From contig NZ_RFFL01000005.1 of assembly GCF_003696285.1 (NCBI RefSeq), positions 240,750 to 304,749 of the forward strand: a DNA stretch of 64,000 nt. The letters run 5' to 3'. Positions 41,222 to 51,528 of this stretch are shown piece by piece (the stretch's first letter is position 1; each line of letters begins with the position of its first letter). Position numbers and translations under genes: made by a program. Source of the DNA: Stutzerimonas nitrititolerans (lineage in GTDB: Bacteria; Pseudomonadota; Gammaproteobacteria; Pseudomonadales; Pseudomonadaceae). The notes beneath the pieces were generated by a model. The model saw only the letters and a program-made list of their open reading frames with translations. It was not told the origin of the DNA and did no database searches.

Positions 41222-42960
41222 GAAAGCGCCTCCTGACGGGCCTGTTGCTGCTGGCCACGAGCGCGGCGTGGGCGGACGAAACGGCGTTGCGCCTCAAGGA
41301 TCTGCAGCGCTGCGGCAACCTTTTCGCCGCCGGCGAACTGACCTACTGCCTGCGTGGAGAGGGTCTCGGCGAAGGCGACCTGCGCGTCATGCTGCACGGC
41401 AAACCGGTTGCCGTGCAGCGAGAAGAGCGCAACCGCCTGCGCCTGACCCTGAACGAGAAGGACCACCGCAGCGGCCCGCTCTGGCTGGAGCAGGACGGGC
41501 GCACGAGCAACCCGGTCTGGCTGACCCTCAACCGCAACCATGTGCTGGCGGCCGGGCCCGACAAGGTAGTGAAGAACATGGATGGGCAGAACACCTACCT
41601 GGATCTGGTCAGCCTGATCGTCGAGGAAAAATACGACGGCCTGAAGGAATCACGCCGGCTCGCCGAGCGCTACGGGGCCGAAGTGGTCGGTGCCATACCG
41701 GCGCTGAACACCTACCAGCTGCGCCTGCCGGTGAAGAACCTGACCGAGCGCGATGCCCTGGTGCTGCGCCTGGGCAACGAAGTCAGCGTCGATGCCATCG
41801 TGATCGAGGAGACCGGCCCCGAAGAGCCGCTCGAACAGGACGAAGAAGCGAAGCCGCGCAACAACGAATGGGTCTCCAATCGCTTTCTCGACGCGGTGGC
41901 CTTCTACCGGCATCGGCTGAAATCCGATCGGAACAGGATCCAGACCGCGCCTGTGCGTATCGGCATCATCGAACGCGACGTAGATTTCGATGCCCCCGAG
42001 TTCGCCGATTACCTGGGCGACTGCGATCCGAGCAAGCCGCGCACCTGCGTCTATGCCCGAGATGCCGAGGCGCCGGACGAACATGGCACCACCGTCACCG
42101 CCATCCTCGCCGCGCGTAACGAAAACCCCGAAGACAGCGGTTTTCTCAGCGCCCTGGAAGACGCCGGGAGCGGCTTCGAGGTGATCGTCGAGCGCAACTC
42201 CGACGCCGGCATCACGGCCAACGTCGCCGCCTCGGTGAACCTCGTCGAGGATGGCGCGCGGATACTGAACTGGAGCTGGGGCATCCACCGCATCGGCACA
42301 CGCGATATCGAAGGCGAGGAGGTCGACTCGCTGATCCGCTCCGGCATCGCCATGAGCGGCTACGAAGAACTGCTCGAGGAGTTCTTTCTCTGGCTGCGCC
42401 GCGAGCACCCCGACGTGCTGGTGGTGAATTCGGCCGGTAACGGCTCGGCGCGCTCCAGCCAGGACGATTACCGTCTGCCCTCCTCGTTCATCACCGACCA
42501 GCTGCTGGTAGTGGGTGGTCATCAACGCAATCACGAACGCGACGTGGCCGTGGAGCATCCGGACTACGTGACCCGGCGGCCCTCGTCGAATCTCGACCAG
42601 CGTGTCGACATCACCGCTTCGGCCTGCACACGCTCGGCCACCCTGGAGAAAGGCAAGCGCGGCGGCATCCATTGCGGCACGTCCTACGCCACGCCGATGG
42701 TCGCCGGCGTGGTGGGGGCGATCCTATCGATCAACCCCGAGCTGGAACCATCTCAGGTACGGGAGCTGCTGCGCCGCAGCGCCATGACCATTGGCCGCGA
42801 CAGCGATTTCGAGCCCGCCGAAGCGGATGATCTGACCGCCCCTATCCTGCCATCGGAGCGCGGCTATCAACTGGATGATCGGGACATCGGGCGCTCCGCT
42901 CGACTGGACATGCGCAAGGCGCTGGAGCTGACCGTCGAAAGCCTGCAGCACGAGCGATGA
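41218..42960 (+). CDS. S8 (subtilase)-family protein with altered catalytic Asp motif
   Basis: A 580-residue exported protein. A signal peptide (RLLTGLLLLATSAAWA) is followed by a propeptide-like region (LDLVSLIVEEKYDGLKESRRL..., about 125-200) and a subtilase domain. His289 is in DEHGTTVTAI, Asn408 in VVNSAGNGS, and Ser489 in HCGTSYATPMVAG. Where family members have VIDTG/VIDSG, this protein reads GIIERDVD, so the catalytic Asp position is Glu252, with Asp254 and Asp256 close by. It may be inactive, or use a different acid. Overlap (ATGA) with egtD makes it part of the ergothioneine operon, although no link between the functions is known. Confidence 0.85.
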   Translation: MRKRLLTGLLLLATSAAWADETALRLKDLQRCGNLFAAGELTYCLRGEGLGEGDLRVMLHGKPVAVQREERNRLRLTLNEKDHRSGPLWLEQDGRTSNPVWLTLNRNHVLAAGPDKVVKNMDGQNTYLDLVSLIVEEKYDGLKESRRLAERYGAEVVGAIPALNTYQLRLPVKNLTERDALVLRLGNEVSVDAIVIEETGPEEPLEQDEEAKPRNNEWVSNRFLDAVAFYRHRLKSDRNRIQTAPVRIGIIERDVDFDAPEFADYLGDCDPSKPRTCVYARDAEAPDEHGTTVTAILAARNENPEDSGFLSALEDAGSGFEVIVERNSDAGITANVAASVNLVEDGARILNWSWGIHRIGTRDIEGEEVDSLIRSGIAMSGYEELLEEFFLWLRREHPDVLVVNSAGNGSARSSQDDYRLPSSFITDQLLVVGGHQRNHERDVAVEHPDYVTRRPSSNLDQRVDITASACTRSATLEKGKRGGIHCGTSYATPMVAGVVGAILSINPELEPSQVRELLRRSAMTIGRDSDFEPAEADDLTAPILPSERGYQLDDRDIGRSARLDMRKALELTVESLQHER

Positions 42961-43332
42961 AGATCGAGGCTACCTTGTCGAGACATGAAACACTTGGAAA
43001 TAAAGCAGAAGCGACGTTCGTCAGCCTGGTGAATTTGAAATCGGCCAGGCAAATGCCGACGTCAATATTACGCCTCTCGACCAATACATTTATTTCCCTT
43101 TAGCTTCAGGAATTTACGAAACCTAGGACAAAATTCACTTTAGTATCAATAAAACATCATCCTGATATTTCGAGTGATTTTAGAGCCGCTTTATTGGCGC
43201 CAGCGCGGCTTCAATTGCGAGCACCTCTTCTATATAAAGCCTATCCATGCTGAAGAGTCCAACTTGGCTCATGCATTTTTGGCGGCATCGGAATAGTGCT
43301 TCGCTTCACCGAATCACCCATCCAGTTTGCTT
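42961..43332. other. AT-rich intergenic region
   Basis: About 370 bp between the subtilase gene and the GH5 gene, clearly lower in GC than its surroundings, especially 43080-43200. It probably contains the promoter of the GH5 gene. No gene, tRNA or repeat was recognised; the short minus-strand frame here has no plausible protein features. Confidence 0.5.
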
Positions 43333-43386
43333 CCGCACTTTTTAAAAGGCGCACGCCTTTTGTCGTATTAAGTTCCGGAGATAACC
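43333..43386 (+). promoter_or_regulatory. Conserved GH5 leader with 8-bp hairpin
   Basis: CCGCACTTTTT, then AAAAGGCG-CA-CGCCTTTT (43343-43360), then TATTAAGTTCCGGAGA before the ATG. The last block is identical, and the rest similar, to the leader of the paralogue at 12589-12644. The hairpin sits about ten bases from the ribosome-binding site. Confidence 0.6.
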
Positions 43387-45462
43387 ATGTTCCTCAACGC
43401 AGTTTCAGGCTCGTCTAAAGGCCTGTTCGGCGCAATGACCCTGGGCGCGATAGTCGCTTTCACCACGGTCAACCCCGCGAGTGCCGTGACGGCGGTTGCC
43501 CAGACAGCCGCTAACGCTCAGCAGGTAGCCCAGGTCAACAATTTCACCAGTTCCGATTGGCTCAAAGGCACCTGGCGCGCCTCGCCCGGCGTCTCCATTC
43601 CCGCCACGGCGAGCAACAAGGCCGCGTTCAAGAAGAACGGCAAGGTGAAGCTGGCGAATGGTCAGGTACGCACCATCAAGGCCATCTACTTCTCGGGTGC
43701 GCACATGAGTCTGATGCTCGATGGCGCAAAGCTCGACGCCAACGCCACCGGCCATCCAAAGAGCGTCACGGCCCTATCCGGTTCGACGACGACACCGAGC
43801 ACGCCGGCCCCCACGCCGGGCACCGGCAACAGCGCCCATAGCAGCGCAATCAACAACTTCACCAACAGCGACTGGCTGAACGGCGTGTGGCGCAAATCCG
43901 CCGGTGTTTCGGTGCCGGCCACCGCGGCCAACCGGTCGGCTTTCAAGGCCGGCGCCTCGGTCAAGCTGGCGGACGGCCAGGTTCGCGCCATCAGCGCAAT
44001 CTACGTTTCCGGCAACAACATGAGCGTCATGCTCAAGGGCGCCGCGATCGGCGGCAACCTCGGCCATCCGAACAAGTTGTTCGCTGCAACGGCCAGTTCG
44101 GTGCCGAGCACGCCCGCGCCAGACACCACGCCGCCCACCGGCGCGAAGCCTGCGCTGACCGTCACCTTGAACGCATTCAACGGCAAGGACTTCGCCGGCG
44201 GGGTCTACCTGACCTCTCCGGGCATTTCCATCAAAGACACCTCGGCCAACCGGGCAGCCTTCCACAAGGGGGCGAAGGTCAGGTTCGCCGATGGGCAGGT
44301 CCGCACCGTGAAAACCATCTACCGCTCCGGCGGCAACATGACGGTATTGCTCGACGGCGGCGCCATCGACGGCAAGGCCGTGGGTTTCCCCAGAACCATC
44401 TCGGTCAGCAGCAGCGGCTTCAGCCAGCCGGCCCCGGACAGCGGTAACAGCAGCGCGCCTTCGAACAACGACACGGCGCCGGGCAACCCAATCAACCTGG
44501 TGGGCGTCAACCTCGCCGGAGCCGAATTCGGTGCCGGCAACAGTGCCAGCGCCAGCCTGCCCGGCCGTTACCAGATCCATTACATCTACCCCGGCGAAAC
44601 CGATTTCAAACGCTACGCCGACCTGGGCATGAAACTGGTGCGCCTGCCCTTCCGCTGGGAACGGCTCCAGCCGAAGCTGAACACCGAACTCAACGCCGCG
44701 GAACTCTCGAGGCTGATGGCCACCCTCGATCACGCGCGCAAGCACGACGTCCAGGTCATCCTGGACATGCACAACTACTACCGCTACTACGGCAAGCTGA
44801 TCGCCTCCGGCGACGTGCCGATCAGCGCCTTCGCCGACAGCTGGCGACGCATCGCCCGGAAGGTGGCCAACCATCCTGCGGTGTACGGCTACGGCCTGAT
44901 GAACGAGCCGCACTCCACCAACGGCAAATGGCCCGCCGCCGCGCTGGCAGCCTCCAAGGCCATCCGCGAGATCGACCGCAAGGGCTGGATCTACATCGCC
45001 GGGGATCGCTGGTCCAGCGCCTACCACTGGCCTTCGTACAACACGCAGCTAGTAGCCGATCCCTGGATGCGCGATCCGAAGAACAACCTGATCTACGAAG
45101 CGCATCTGTACCTGGACAAGGATTTCTCGGGCAGCTATGCGAACCGCGGCGCCGTCTACAACCCCATGACCGGCGTCGACCGCGCCAAACCCTTCGTCGA
45201 ATGGCTGCGCAAGCACAGGCTGCGGGGCTTCATCGGCGAGCACGGCGCGCCGGACTACTCGCCTTCGGCGATCGTGGCGACCGACAACCTGCTGAAGTAC
45301 CTCGGCCAGAACTGCATTCCCAGCACCTACTGGGCAGCCGGACCCTGGTGGGGTGACTACGCGCTGTCGCTGGATGTGAACAATGGCAAGGCGCGCCCGC
45401 AACTGCCGGTGCTGCGCAAGCATGCGACGAACAAGTCCTGCACGGCCATCGGCCCGCTCTGA
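43387..45462 (+). CDS. Secreted GH5 glycosidase with three N-terminal ~80-residue repeats (paralogue)
   Basis: A 691-residue exported protein of the same design as the product of 10477-12588. A signal peptide ends near residue 33 (NPASA). Three repeats lie at about 50-130, 155-234 and 259-341, with Thr/Pro/Ser-rich linkers. The GH5 domain (365-691) has acid/base Glu507 in GLMNEP and nucleophile Glu618 in FIGEHG. The catalytic domains of the two proteins are very similar (GYGLMNEP, IYIAGDR, MRDPKNNL, YEAH, QNCIP, WAAGPWWG), while the repeats differ more. The gene stands alone, 14 kb from the polysaccharide operon, between the egt operon and a small regulator-like gene, with a palindrome after its stop. 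Likely substrate: a beta-glycan, perhaps the same exopolysaccharide. Confidence 0.9.
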   Translation: MFLNAVSGSSKGLFGAMTLGAIVAFTTVNPASAVTAVAQTAANAQQVAQVNNFTSSDWLKGTWRASPGVSIPATASNKAAFKKNGKVKLANGQVRTIKAIYFSGAHMSLMLDGAKLDANATGHPKSVTALSGSTTTPSTPAPTPGTGNSAHSSAINNFTNSDWLNGVWRKSAGVSVPATAANRSAFKAGASVKLADGQVRAISAIYVSGNNMSVMLKGAAIGGNLGHPNKLFAATASSVPSTPAPDTTPPTGAKPALTVTLNAFNGKDFAGGVYLTSPGISIKDTSANRAAFHKGAKVRFADGQVRTVKTIYRSGGNMTVLLDGGAIDGKAVGFPRTISVSSSGFSQPAPDSGNSSAPSNNDTAPGNPINLVGVNLAGAEFGAGNSASASLPGRYQIHYIYPGETDFKRYADLGMKLVRLPFRWERLQPKLNTELNAAELSRLMATLDHARKHDVQVILDMHNYYRYYGKLIASGDVPISAFADSWRRIARKVANHPAVYGYGLMNEPHSTNGKWPAAALAASKAIREIDRKGWIYIAGDRWSSAYHWPSYNTQLVADPWMRDPKNNLIYEAHLYLDKDFSGSYANRGAVYNPMTGVDRAKPFVEWLRKHRLRGFIGEHGAPDYSPSAIVATDNLLKYLGQNCIPSTYWAAGPWWGDYALSLDVNNGKARPQLPVLRKHATNKSCTAIGPL

Positions 45463-45470
45463 CCGACGCC

Positions 45471-45494
45471 GAATCGCCCCGCGCGGGGCGATTC
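45471..45494. terminator. Palindromic hairpin between convergent genes
   Basis: GAATCGCCCCGC and its exact complement GCGGGGCGATTC abut to form a 24-nt palindrome between the GH5 stop and the end of the minus-strand gene. It lacks a T-run, so termination would be Rho-assisted or it may protect the mRNA ends. Confidence 0.5.
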
Positions 45495-45496
45495 GT

Positions 45497-45871
45497 TCAG
45501 CCAGGCAACCCGTCGAAAACTTCCGGCACCAACGCCGCCTCGCCCTTGTCGACGAGGTGCTGGCGCGGGGACGTAACCGCACCGTCATCTTCGAGCATCG
45601 CCAGCAGGCGCTGGCCGCGTTCGGTCAGGATGAAGTTTTCGCCGTTGCCACCCAGCTCCTCGGGACGCGACTCGATGAAACCGCCTTCGAACAGCAGACT
45701 CTCGTAGTTCTGCGCCTCGGCTTTCAGCGCATCGAGATTGGGCATCGGCTGCCCGGCCTGCTCGAGTGCCAGGGCGTGCTCGTCGGCATACTGGCGCGGC
45801 GTGAAGGTTTCGCTGCCAGAGTGCTGCACTTCGCGCAGCAGGCGCAGCATCAGTTCCCAGTCGTAAGTCAT
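45497..45871 (-). CDS. DUF2513-like winged-helix protein
   Basis: A 124-residue cytosolic protein: MTYDWELMLRLLREVQHS, then a variable linker, then YESLLFEGGFIESRPEE and ENFILTERGQRLLAMLEDD. The pattern of a leading helix, a central YxxLLxxxGFI recognition-type helix and LTxxGxxLL wing is that of DUF2513 and PadR/ArsR-like winged-helix proteins. It is often annotated as a transcriptional regulator; no target is known. GGAG lies eight bases ahead of the ATG at 45871; an ATG two codons earlier is too close to it. It is convergent with the GH5 gene. Confidence 0.75.
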   Translation of the reverse strand: MTYDWELMLRLLREVQHSGSETFTPRQYADEHALALEQAGQPMPNLDALKAEAQNYESLLFEGGFIESRPEELGGNGENFILTERGQRLLAMLEDDGAVTSPRQHLVDKGEAALVPEVFDGLPG

Positions 45872-46006
45872 GGCCATTCTCCGTTTGCTTGTCACCGCCT
45901 CATTGATACGGACCCCACCGGGCAGGCCATGGTTCGCAACGGCAAAAGGCTGAACTAAAGCGGCCCGACAACGATCCACCGAACAGGACGTCGAACGGAG
46001 CAGACC

Positions 46007-46297
46007 ATGAAATATCTGATGATTCCCCTTGCCGCCTTGTTGGCCAGCCCCGGGGCCTACGCCGCTTGCAGCGCGGCGGATGTCGAGGCCGCCGCCGAGC
46101 GGCTCGCCGAACGGGTCGCCCAACTGACCGAGAACGATCCCGAACGCGCCGCCGAGATCAACGCGCAGCTACAGGAAATGGAAACCAAGCGGACCGCGGA
46201 CGAGCTGGGCGACGAGTGCCAAGCCTACGAGCGGCGGCTGCAGCACATCGAACAGGCTGAAAAGGAAGCGGAAATCCCGTCGAATCAGGAGCGTTGA
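46007..46297 (+). CDS. Small periplasmic helical protein
   Basis: A 96-residue protein. A signal peptide (MIPLAALLASPGAYAA) is cut near residue 20. The mature part is a charged helix rich in Ala, Glu and Arg (AAAERLAERVAQLTENDPERAAEINAQLQEM), with two cysteines (ACSAAD, DECQAY) that could form a disulfide. It is divergent from the DUF2513-like gene, about 135 bp away. I do not recognise a family. Confidence 0.7.
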   Translation: MKYLMIPLAALLASPGAYAACSAADVEAAAERLAERVAQLTENDPERAAEINAQLQEMETKRTADELGDECQAYERRLQHIEQAEKEAEIPSNQER

Positions 46298-46319
46298 ACC
46301 TTCGCGGATCGGGGAACAT

Positions 46320-46392
46320 CGTAGGGTGGATCACGCTTCACCGATCCACCGAGCGGAGCCCTGGTGGATATAAAAAGCGATGTCCACCCTAC
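46320..46392. repeat. GTAGGGTGGAT palindromic repeat unit, copy 2
   Basis: It begins GTAGGGTGGAT, holds the inner pair GGTGGAT/ATCCACC and ends ATCCACCCTAC-like (GTCCACCCTAC), so the whole unit is an imperfect inverted repeat. Its right part, 46364-46392, matches 37178-37206. Confidence 0.6.
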
Positions 46393-46452
46393 ACGTCTGG
46401 CGGTGCGTGGCTTCAGCCGTGAAAGCTTGCTGTTACGCACCAGCCGGTTGTT

Positions 46453-47799
<1,347 letters not shown>

Positions 47800-47965
47800 G
47801 GGGGCTACCTCGGCAAGTCGAAAGAACGATGGCATAGGTTAACGACAAAGGCGTGCGTTTGCTTGTCCGCCGACATGGGCGGGCCAGCGTTTCACTGATA
47901 AAAACGCAAAGAGGTGAGCCGACGCGCCCGCTCGGGCGTCCGGCGTCACGTCAGCGGGATGGCGC

Positions 47966-48283
47966 TCAACCGGGCTCGCAGGTCAGCTTGATCCGCAGGC
48001 GGATCACGTCGCGCTTGAACTTGGCCGTCAGCGGCTTGCGTTCGCCGGCCTGCAGCGTGGTGCGGCGGGTACGGGGCGCTTCGGGACCATTGCGAAACAC
48101 GGCGCTACAGGCGACGGGCGTCGCGCCATAGTTCTGCAACAGCACGCCGGCCATGTCCCGGTCGATGGTTTCGGTGGAGACCAGCACTTCGGTACCGTTG
48201 AGCTGCTGCTCGACTTCCACCGGATAGCTGACGGCCAGCGCAGTCAGTGGGAACATGGCAAGCAGGGTGCAGAATCTTTTCAT
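47966..48283 (-). CDS. Small exported protein, often misnamed 3-phosphoglycerate kinase
   Basis: A 105-residue secreted protein. A signal peptide (MKRFCTLLAMFPLTALA) is followed by SYPVEVEQQLNGTEVLVSTETIDRDMAGVLLQNYG, a single immunoglobulin-like beta fold with two cysteines (VACSAVF, LTCEPG) likely to be bridged. Homologues in Pseudomonas carry the database name 3-phosphoglycerate kinase, but it is far too short and has no kinase motif. GGAGGAG lies 12 bases before the ATG. It is divergent from the LysR gene, 63 bp away. Function unknown. Confidence 0.78.
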   Translation of the reverse strand: MKRFCTLLAMFPLTALAVSYPVEVEQQLNGTEVLVSTETIDRDMAGVLLQNYGATPVACSAVFRNGPEAPRTRRTTLQAGERKPLTAKFKRDVIRLRIKLTCEPG

Positions 48284-48346
48284 CACGGGCAGGCTCCTCC
48301 AGCAGGCGGCCAGCGTACCAGACAGAGGCGACAGGAAAACAATGGA

Positions 48347-49291
48347 ATGAAAGGACCCCGCGTGACGCTCGATCAATGGCGAACCCTGCAGGCCGTGGTC
48401 GACCATGGCAGTTTCGCCCAGGCCGCCGAGATGCTGCATCGCTCGCAATCCTCGGTCAGCTATACCGTGGCCCGCATGCAGGAGCAGCTCGGCATTCCGC
48501 TGCTGCGCATCGAGGGGCGCAAGGCCGTGCTCACCGATGCCGGCGAGATGCTGTTGCGTCGCTCGCGGCAACTGGTGACCCAGGCCAGCCAACTGGAAGA
48601 ACTGGCCCACCACATGGAACAGGGCTGGGAAGCGGAAGTGCGGCTGGTGGTGGATGCCGCCTACCCCAATGCCCGGCTGATCCGCGCCTTGACCGAATTC
48701 ATGCCGAAAAGCCGCGGCTGCCGCGTGCGTCTGCGCGAGGAAGTCCTCTCGGGCGTCGAGGAAATCCTCAAGGACGGCACGGCCGACCTGGCCATCACCG
48801 CCCTGGACATCACCGGTTACCTCGGGGCGGAACTGGGCACCGTGGGGTTCATCGCCGTAGCCCATGCCAACCATCCGCTGCATCAGTTGCAGCGCAAGCT
48901 GAGCGTGCAGGATCTGCAGAGCCAGATGCAGGTGGTGGTACGCGACTCGGGCCAGCGACAGCCGCGAGACGCCGGCTGGCTGGGCGCCGAGCAGCGCTGG
49001 ACGGTCGGCAGCCTGGCCACCTCGGTGGCTTTCGTCAGCAGCGGCCTGGGCTTCGCCTGGCTGCCGCAGCACATGATCGAACGTGAGCTCGCCGAAGGCA
49101 TTCTCAAACCGCTGCCGCTGATCCAGGGCAGCATTCGTCGTCCGCAGTTCTATCTGTACACCAATCCCGACAAGCCGCTCGGCCCCGCCACGCGGATTCT
49201 CATCGAGCTGATCAAGACGTACGATACGCAATCGCCGTCTGCCCTCGGCAGCCTGGCCCAGACTTCCAATACCACCAGGAACACACCATGA
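48347..49291 (+). CDS. LysR-family transcriptional regulator
   Basis: A 314-residue DNA-binding regulator. The N-terminal winged helix-turn-helix is [58 protein letters not shown]. The coiled linker helix is followed by a periplasmic-binding-like effector domain ([33 protein letters not shown]). It overlaps the cyclophilin gene by 4 bp (ATGA) on the same strand, and is divergent from the small exported protein. LysR regulators usually control a divergent gene, so that small gene is a candidate target; the effector is not known. Confidence 0.93.
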   Translation: MKGPRVTLDQWRTLQAVVDHGSFAQAAEMLHRSQSSVSYTVARMQEQLGIPLLRIEGRKAVLTDAGEMLLRRSRQLVTQASQLEELAHHMEQGWEAEVRLVVDAAYPNARLIRALTEFMPKSRGCRVRLREEVLSGVEEILKDGTADLAITALDITGYLGAELGTVGFIAVAHANHPLHQLQRKLSVQDLQSQMQVVVRDSGQRQPRDAGWLGAEQRWTVGSLATSVAFVSSGLGFAWLPQHMIERELAEGILKPLPLIQGSIRRPQFYLYTNPDKPLGPATRILIELIKTYDTQSPSALGSLAQTSNTTRNTP

Positions 49292-49839
49292 AACGACTCG
49301 TACTCGCCGCCTGTTCATTGCTGCTCGCCGGTAATCTGCTGGCTGCGGAAAACCCTCGCGTACTGCTGAACACCAGCATGGGTGAAATCGAACTCGAGCT
49401 GGAGGCGGAAAAAGCACCCATCAGCGTGGAGAACTTCCTCGGCTACGTGGAGCGCGGTTTCTACGACGGCACCGTGTTCCACCGCATCATTCCCGGCTTC
49501 ATGATCCAGGGCGGCGGTTTCGACGAGGGCCTGAGCCAGAAGCCCACCCGCCAGCCGATCAAGAACGAAGCCGACAACGGGCTGCACAACGTACGCGGTA
49601 CCGTCGCGATGGCCCGCACCCAGAACATCAATTCGGCCACCAGCCAATTCTTCATCAACCACCGCGACAATGACTTCCTCGACCACGGCAGCCGCGACTT
49701 CGGCTATGCCGTATTCGCCAAGGTCGTGCGCGGCATGGACGTGGTCGACCAGATCGCCCAGGTCCCCACCGGCAACCGCACCATGATGCAGAACGTCCCG
49801 CTGCAGCCGGTGAAGATCGTTTCCGCGAAGAAGCTGTAA
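49288..49839 (+). CDS. Periplasmic cyclophilin-type peptidylprolyl isomerase
   Basis: A 183-residue enzyme with a signal peptide ([17 protein letters not shown]) and a full cyclophilin domain. Active-site blocks are [15 protein letters not shown] (catalytic Arg and Phe), [19 protein letters not shown] and DYAVFAKV-like [18 protein letters not shown]. It speeds prolyl isomerisation in folding proteins of the periplasm, like PpiA. The start codon overlaps the LysR stop by 4 bp, which ties the two together in one mRNA. A weak 65-bp gap without a clear terminator separates it from the next gene. Confidence 0.93.
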   Translation: MKRLVLAACSLLLAGNLLAAENPRVLLNTSMGEIELELEAEKAPISVENFLGYVERGFYDGTVFHRIIPGFMIQGGGFDEGLSQKPTRQPIKNEADNGLHNVRGTVAMARTQNINSATSQFFINHRDNDFLDHGSRDFGYAVFAKVVRGMDVVDQIAQVPTGNRTMMQNVPLQPVKIVSAKKL

Positions 49840-49914
49840 CACCGCCGGCACCACCTTAGGGCGGCGGGTGACCGAACCGAGCCCTCCGCCCTCGCCTGTA
49901 ACAGGAGATACGCC

Positions 49915-50331
49915 ATGAGTGCCCAGCCCAGTCCTCTGAATACCATCGAAGGCGAAGCCAAGCTGCTTCAGGATCTGCTCAGCGCCGAGCGTGCCGGTGC
50001 CAAGGTCGCCGGCGACAGCCTGCAACAGTGCAACGACCCGGCGCAGCGCCAGCTGCTGGAGCAGATTCGCCAGGGCGAGGTCGACAGCTGCAAGCTGGTG
50101 CTCAACTGCCTCAAGCACAAGGGCCTGGAACCCAACCGCGAGATCGGCGCCTTCTACGGCAAGGCCATGGCCATCGAATCGCTCGAAGAGCGCATCCCCT
50201 TCATCGATCGCGGCCAGCAGTGGGTCATCCGCAAGCTGCGCGAATACCTGCCCGGTTGCGACGATCCCTTCATCCGCGGCGAGCTGGAAAAGATGCTGAA
50301 CATCCACGAGGTGAACAGCCTGCCGGCATGA
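49915..50331 (+). CDS. Ferritin-like helical hypothetical protein (possibly DUF6306)
   Basis: A 138-residue soluble protein, all-helical, in an order that suggests a four-helix bundle: EGEAKLLQDLLSAERAGAKVAGD, DPAQRQLLEQIRQGEVDSCKLVLNCLKHKG, ESLEERIPFIDRGQQWVIRKLREYLP and FIRGELEKMLNIHE. Glu and His residues at similar helix positions would fit a metal site, but the ferritin EXXH pattern is incomplete. Similar Pseudomonas proteins may be filed under DUF6306; that family name is from memory. A good AGGAGATACGCC precedes the ATG. Confidence 0.75.
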   Translation: MSAQPSPLNTIEGEAKLLQDLLSAERAGAKVAGDSLQQCNDPAQRQLLEQIRQGEVDSCKLVLNCLKHKGLEPNREIGAFYGKAMAIESLEERIPFIDRGQQWVIRKLREYLPGCDDPFIRGELEKMLNIHEVNSLPA

Positions 50332-50344
50332 TGCAGCCCTGCTC

Positions 50345-51469
50345 TCAGGCCTGCCGATAAGGCAGTGCCTGGCGCGCGGACTGCGCGTAAGCCAGCACGC
50401 CCTGCCGTTCCTGCAACAGAAAATCCGCCACCGCCGCACGCAACCCCGGATGCGCCAGGTAATGCCATGAACGGGTGATCACCGGCTCGAAGCCACGAAT
50501 CAGCTTGTGTTCGCCCTGCGCGCCGGCATCGAAGCGCTGCAGGCCAGCAGCGATCGCCTGGTCTATGCCCTGGTAGAAGCAGGTTTCGAAATGCAGCCGG
50601 TCGAACTCGGCTAGGCAGCCCCAATAGCGGCCATACAATTCCTGCCCGTCGACCAGGCTGAAGGCCATCGCCACCGGCGTCGCGCCCCGCTTCGCCAGCA
50701 CCAGCCGGATCGCCTGCGGCATGCGCTCGGCCAGCAGGCTGAAGAAGGCTCGCGTCAGGTACGGCGTCTGTCCGCGTACATGGTAGGTATTGGCGTAGCA
50801 GCCGTAGACGAAATCCCACTCGGCCTCGCTGACCTGACGGCCTTCGCGCCACTCGAACGCGATGCCCAGCCCCGCCACTTGCTCGCGCTCCTTGCGCAGC
50901 TGCTTGCGCTTGCGTGAGGTCAGCGCGTCGAGAAAGTCCTGGAAATCCCGGTAGCCGCGGTTGTGCCAGTGGAACTGGCAGCCGACGCGCTCCAGCCAGC
51001 CGTCGCGACCACGCAGGAGCGCATCGGCATCCGCTTCGGTGAAGTTGACGTGCAGGCTCGACTCGCCCCGCTCGGCCAGTTCGCCGGTGAGCTGATCCAG
51101 CATATGCGCCGCTGATTCGACGTTGCCCAGCAAACGCGCGCCGGTCACCGGCGAGAAAGGCACGGCGCAGAGCAGCTTGGGGTAATAGCCGATACCCGCG
51201 CGGTGACAGGCATCCGCCCAGGCCCAGTCGAAGACGTATTCGCCATAGGAATGGCTTTTGCGATACAGCGGCAGCGCCGCCTGGGGGGCGCCCGTCACGT
51301 CTACCAGCAACCGATGCTGCGGTTGCCAGCCAGTGCCATCACCGACGCTGCGGCTGTCTTCGAGGCTGGAAAGGAAGGCGTGACGCAGAAAGGGCTGGGG
51401 AGCCGTTAGCAGCGCGTCCCACTGCTGCGGCTCGATCTCGGCAAGACGGAAAATTGTCTGGATAGGCAT
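50345..51469 (-). CDS. GNAT-fold peptidogalycan biosynthesis-like protein (COG3146/DUF482)
   Basis: A 374-residue cytosolic protein of the FemX/GNAT-like DUF482 family. Diagnostic blocks are FLRHAFLSSLEDSRSVG, GEYVFDWAWADA, YYPKLLCAVPFSPVTGARLL, FHWHNRGYRDFQDFL, LTSRKRKQLRKERE, and C-terminal FETCFYQGIDQAI and AQGEHKLIRGFEPV. Members are annotated as peptidogalycan synthesis or GNAT acyltransferases without biochemical proof. The start at 51469 lies next to a region packed with REP-like palindromes. It is convergent with the ferritin-like gene, with 13 bp between stops. Confidence 0.88.
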   Translation of the reverse strand: MPIQTIFRLAEIEPQQWDALLTAPQPFLRHAFLSSLEDSRSVGDGTGWQPQHRLLVDVTGAPQAALPLYRKSHSYGEYVFDWAWADACHRAGIGYYPKLLCAVPFSPVTGARLLGNVESAAHMLDQLTGELAERGESSLHVNFTEADADALLRGRDGWLERVGCQFHWHNRGYRDFQDFLDALTSRKRKQLRKEREQVAGLGIAFEWREGRQVSEAEWDFVYGCYANTYHVRGQTPYLTRAFFSLLAERMPQAIRLVLAKRGATPVAMAFSLVDGQELYGRYWGCLAEFDRLHFETCFYQGIDQAIAAGLQRFDAGAQGEHKLIRGFEPVITRSWHYLAHPGLRAAVADFLLQERQGVLAYAQSARQALPYRQA

Positions 51470-51528
51470 GCCGAGCAGTCTGGCCCGTCGCGCGCCGGAA
51501 AAAAAGCTCTTCAGGACGCTGCCAATCC

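Noticed and set aside
42842..43084. Minus-strand open frame across the end of the subtilase gene
   Set aside because: No protein-like features; it spans an AT-rich intergenic region and the antisense of a conserved gene.
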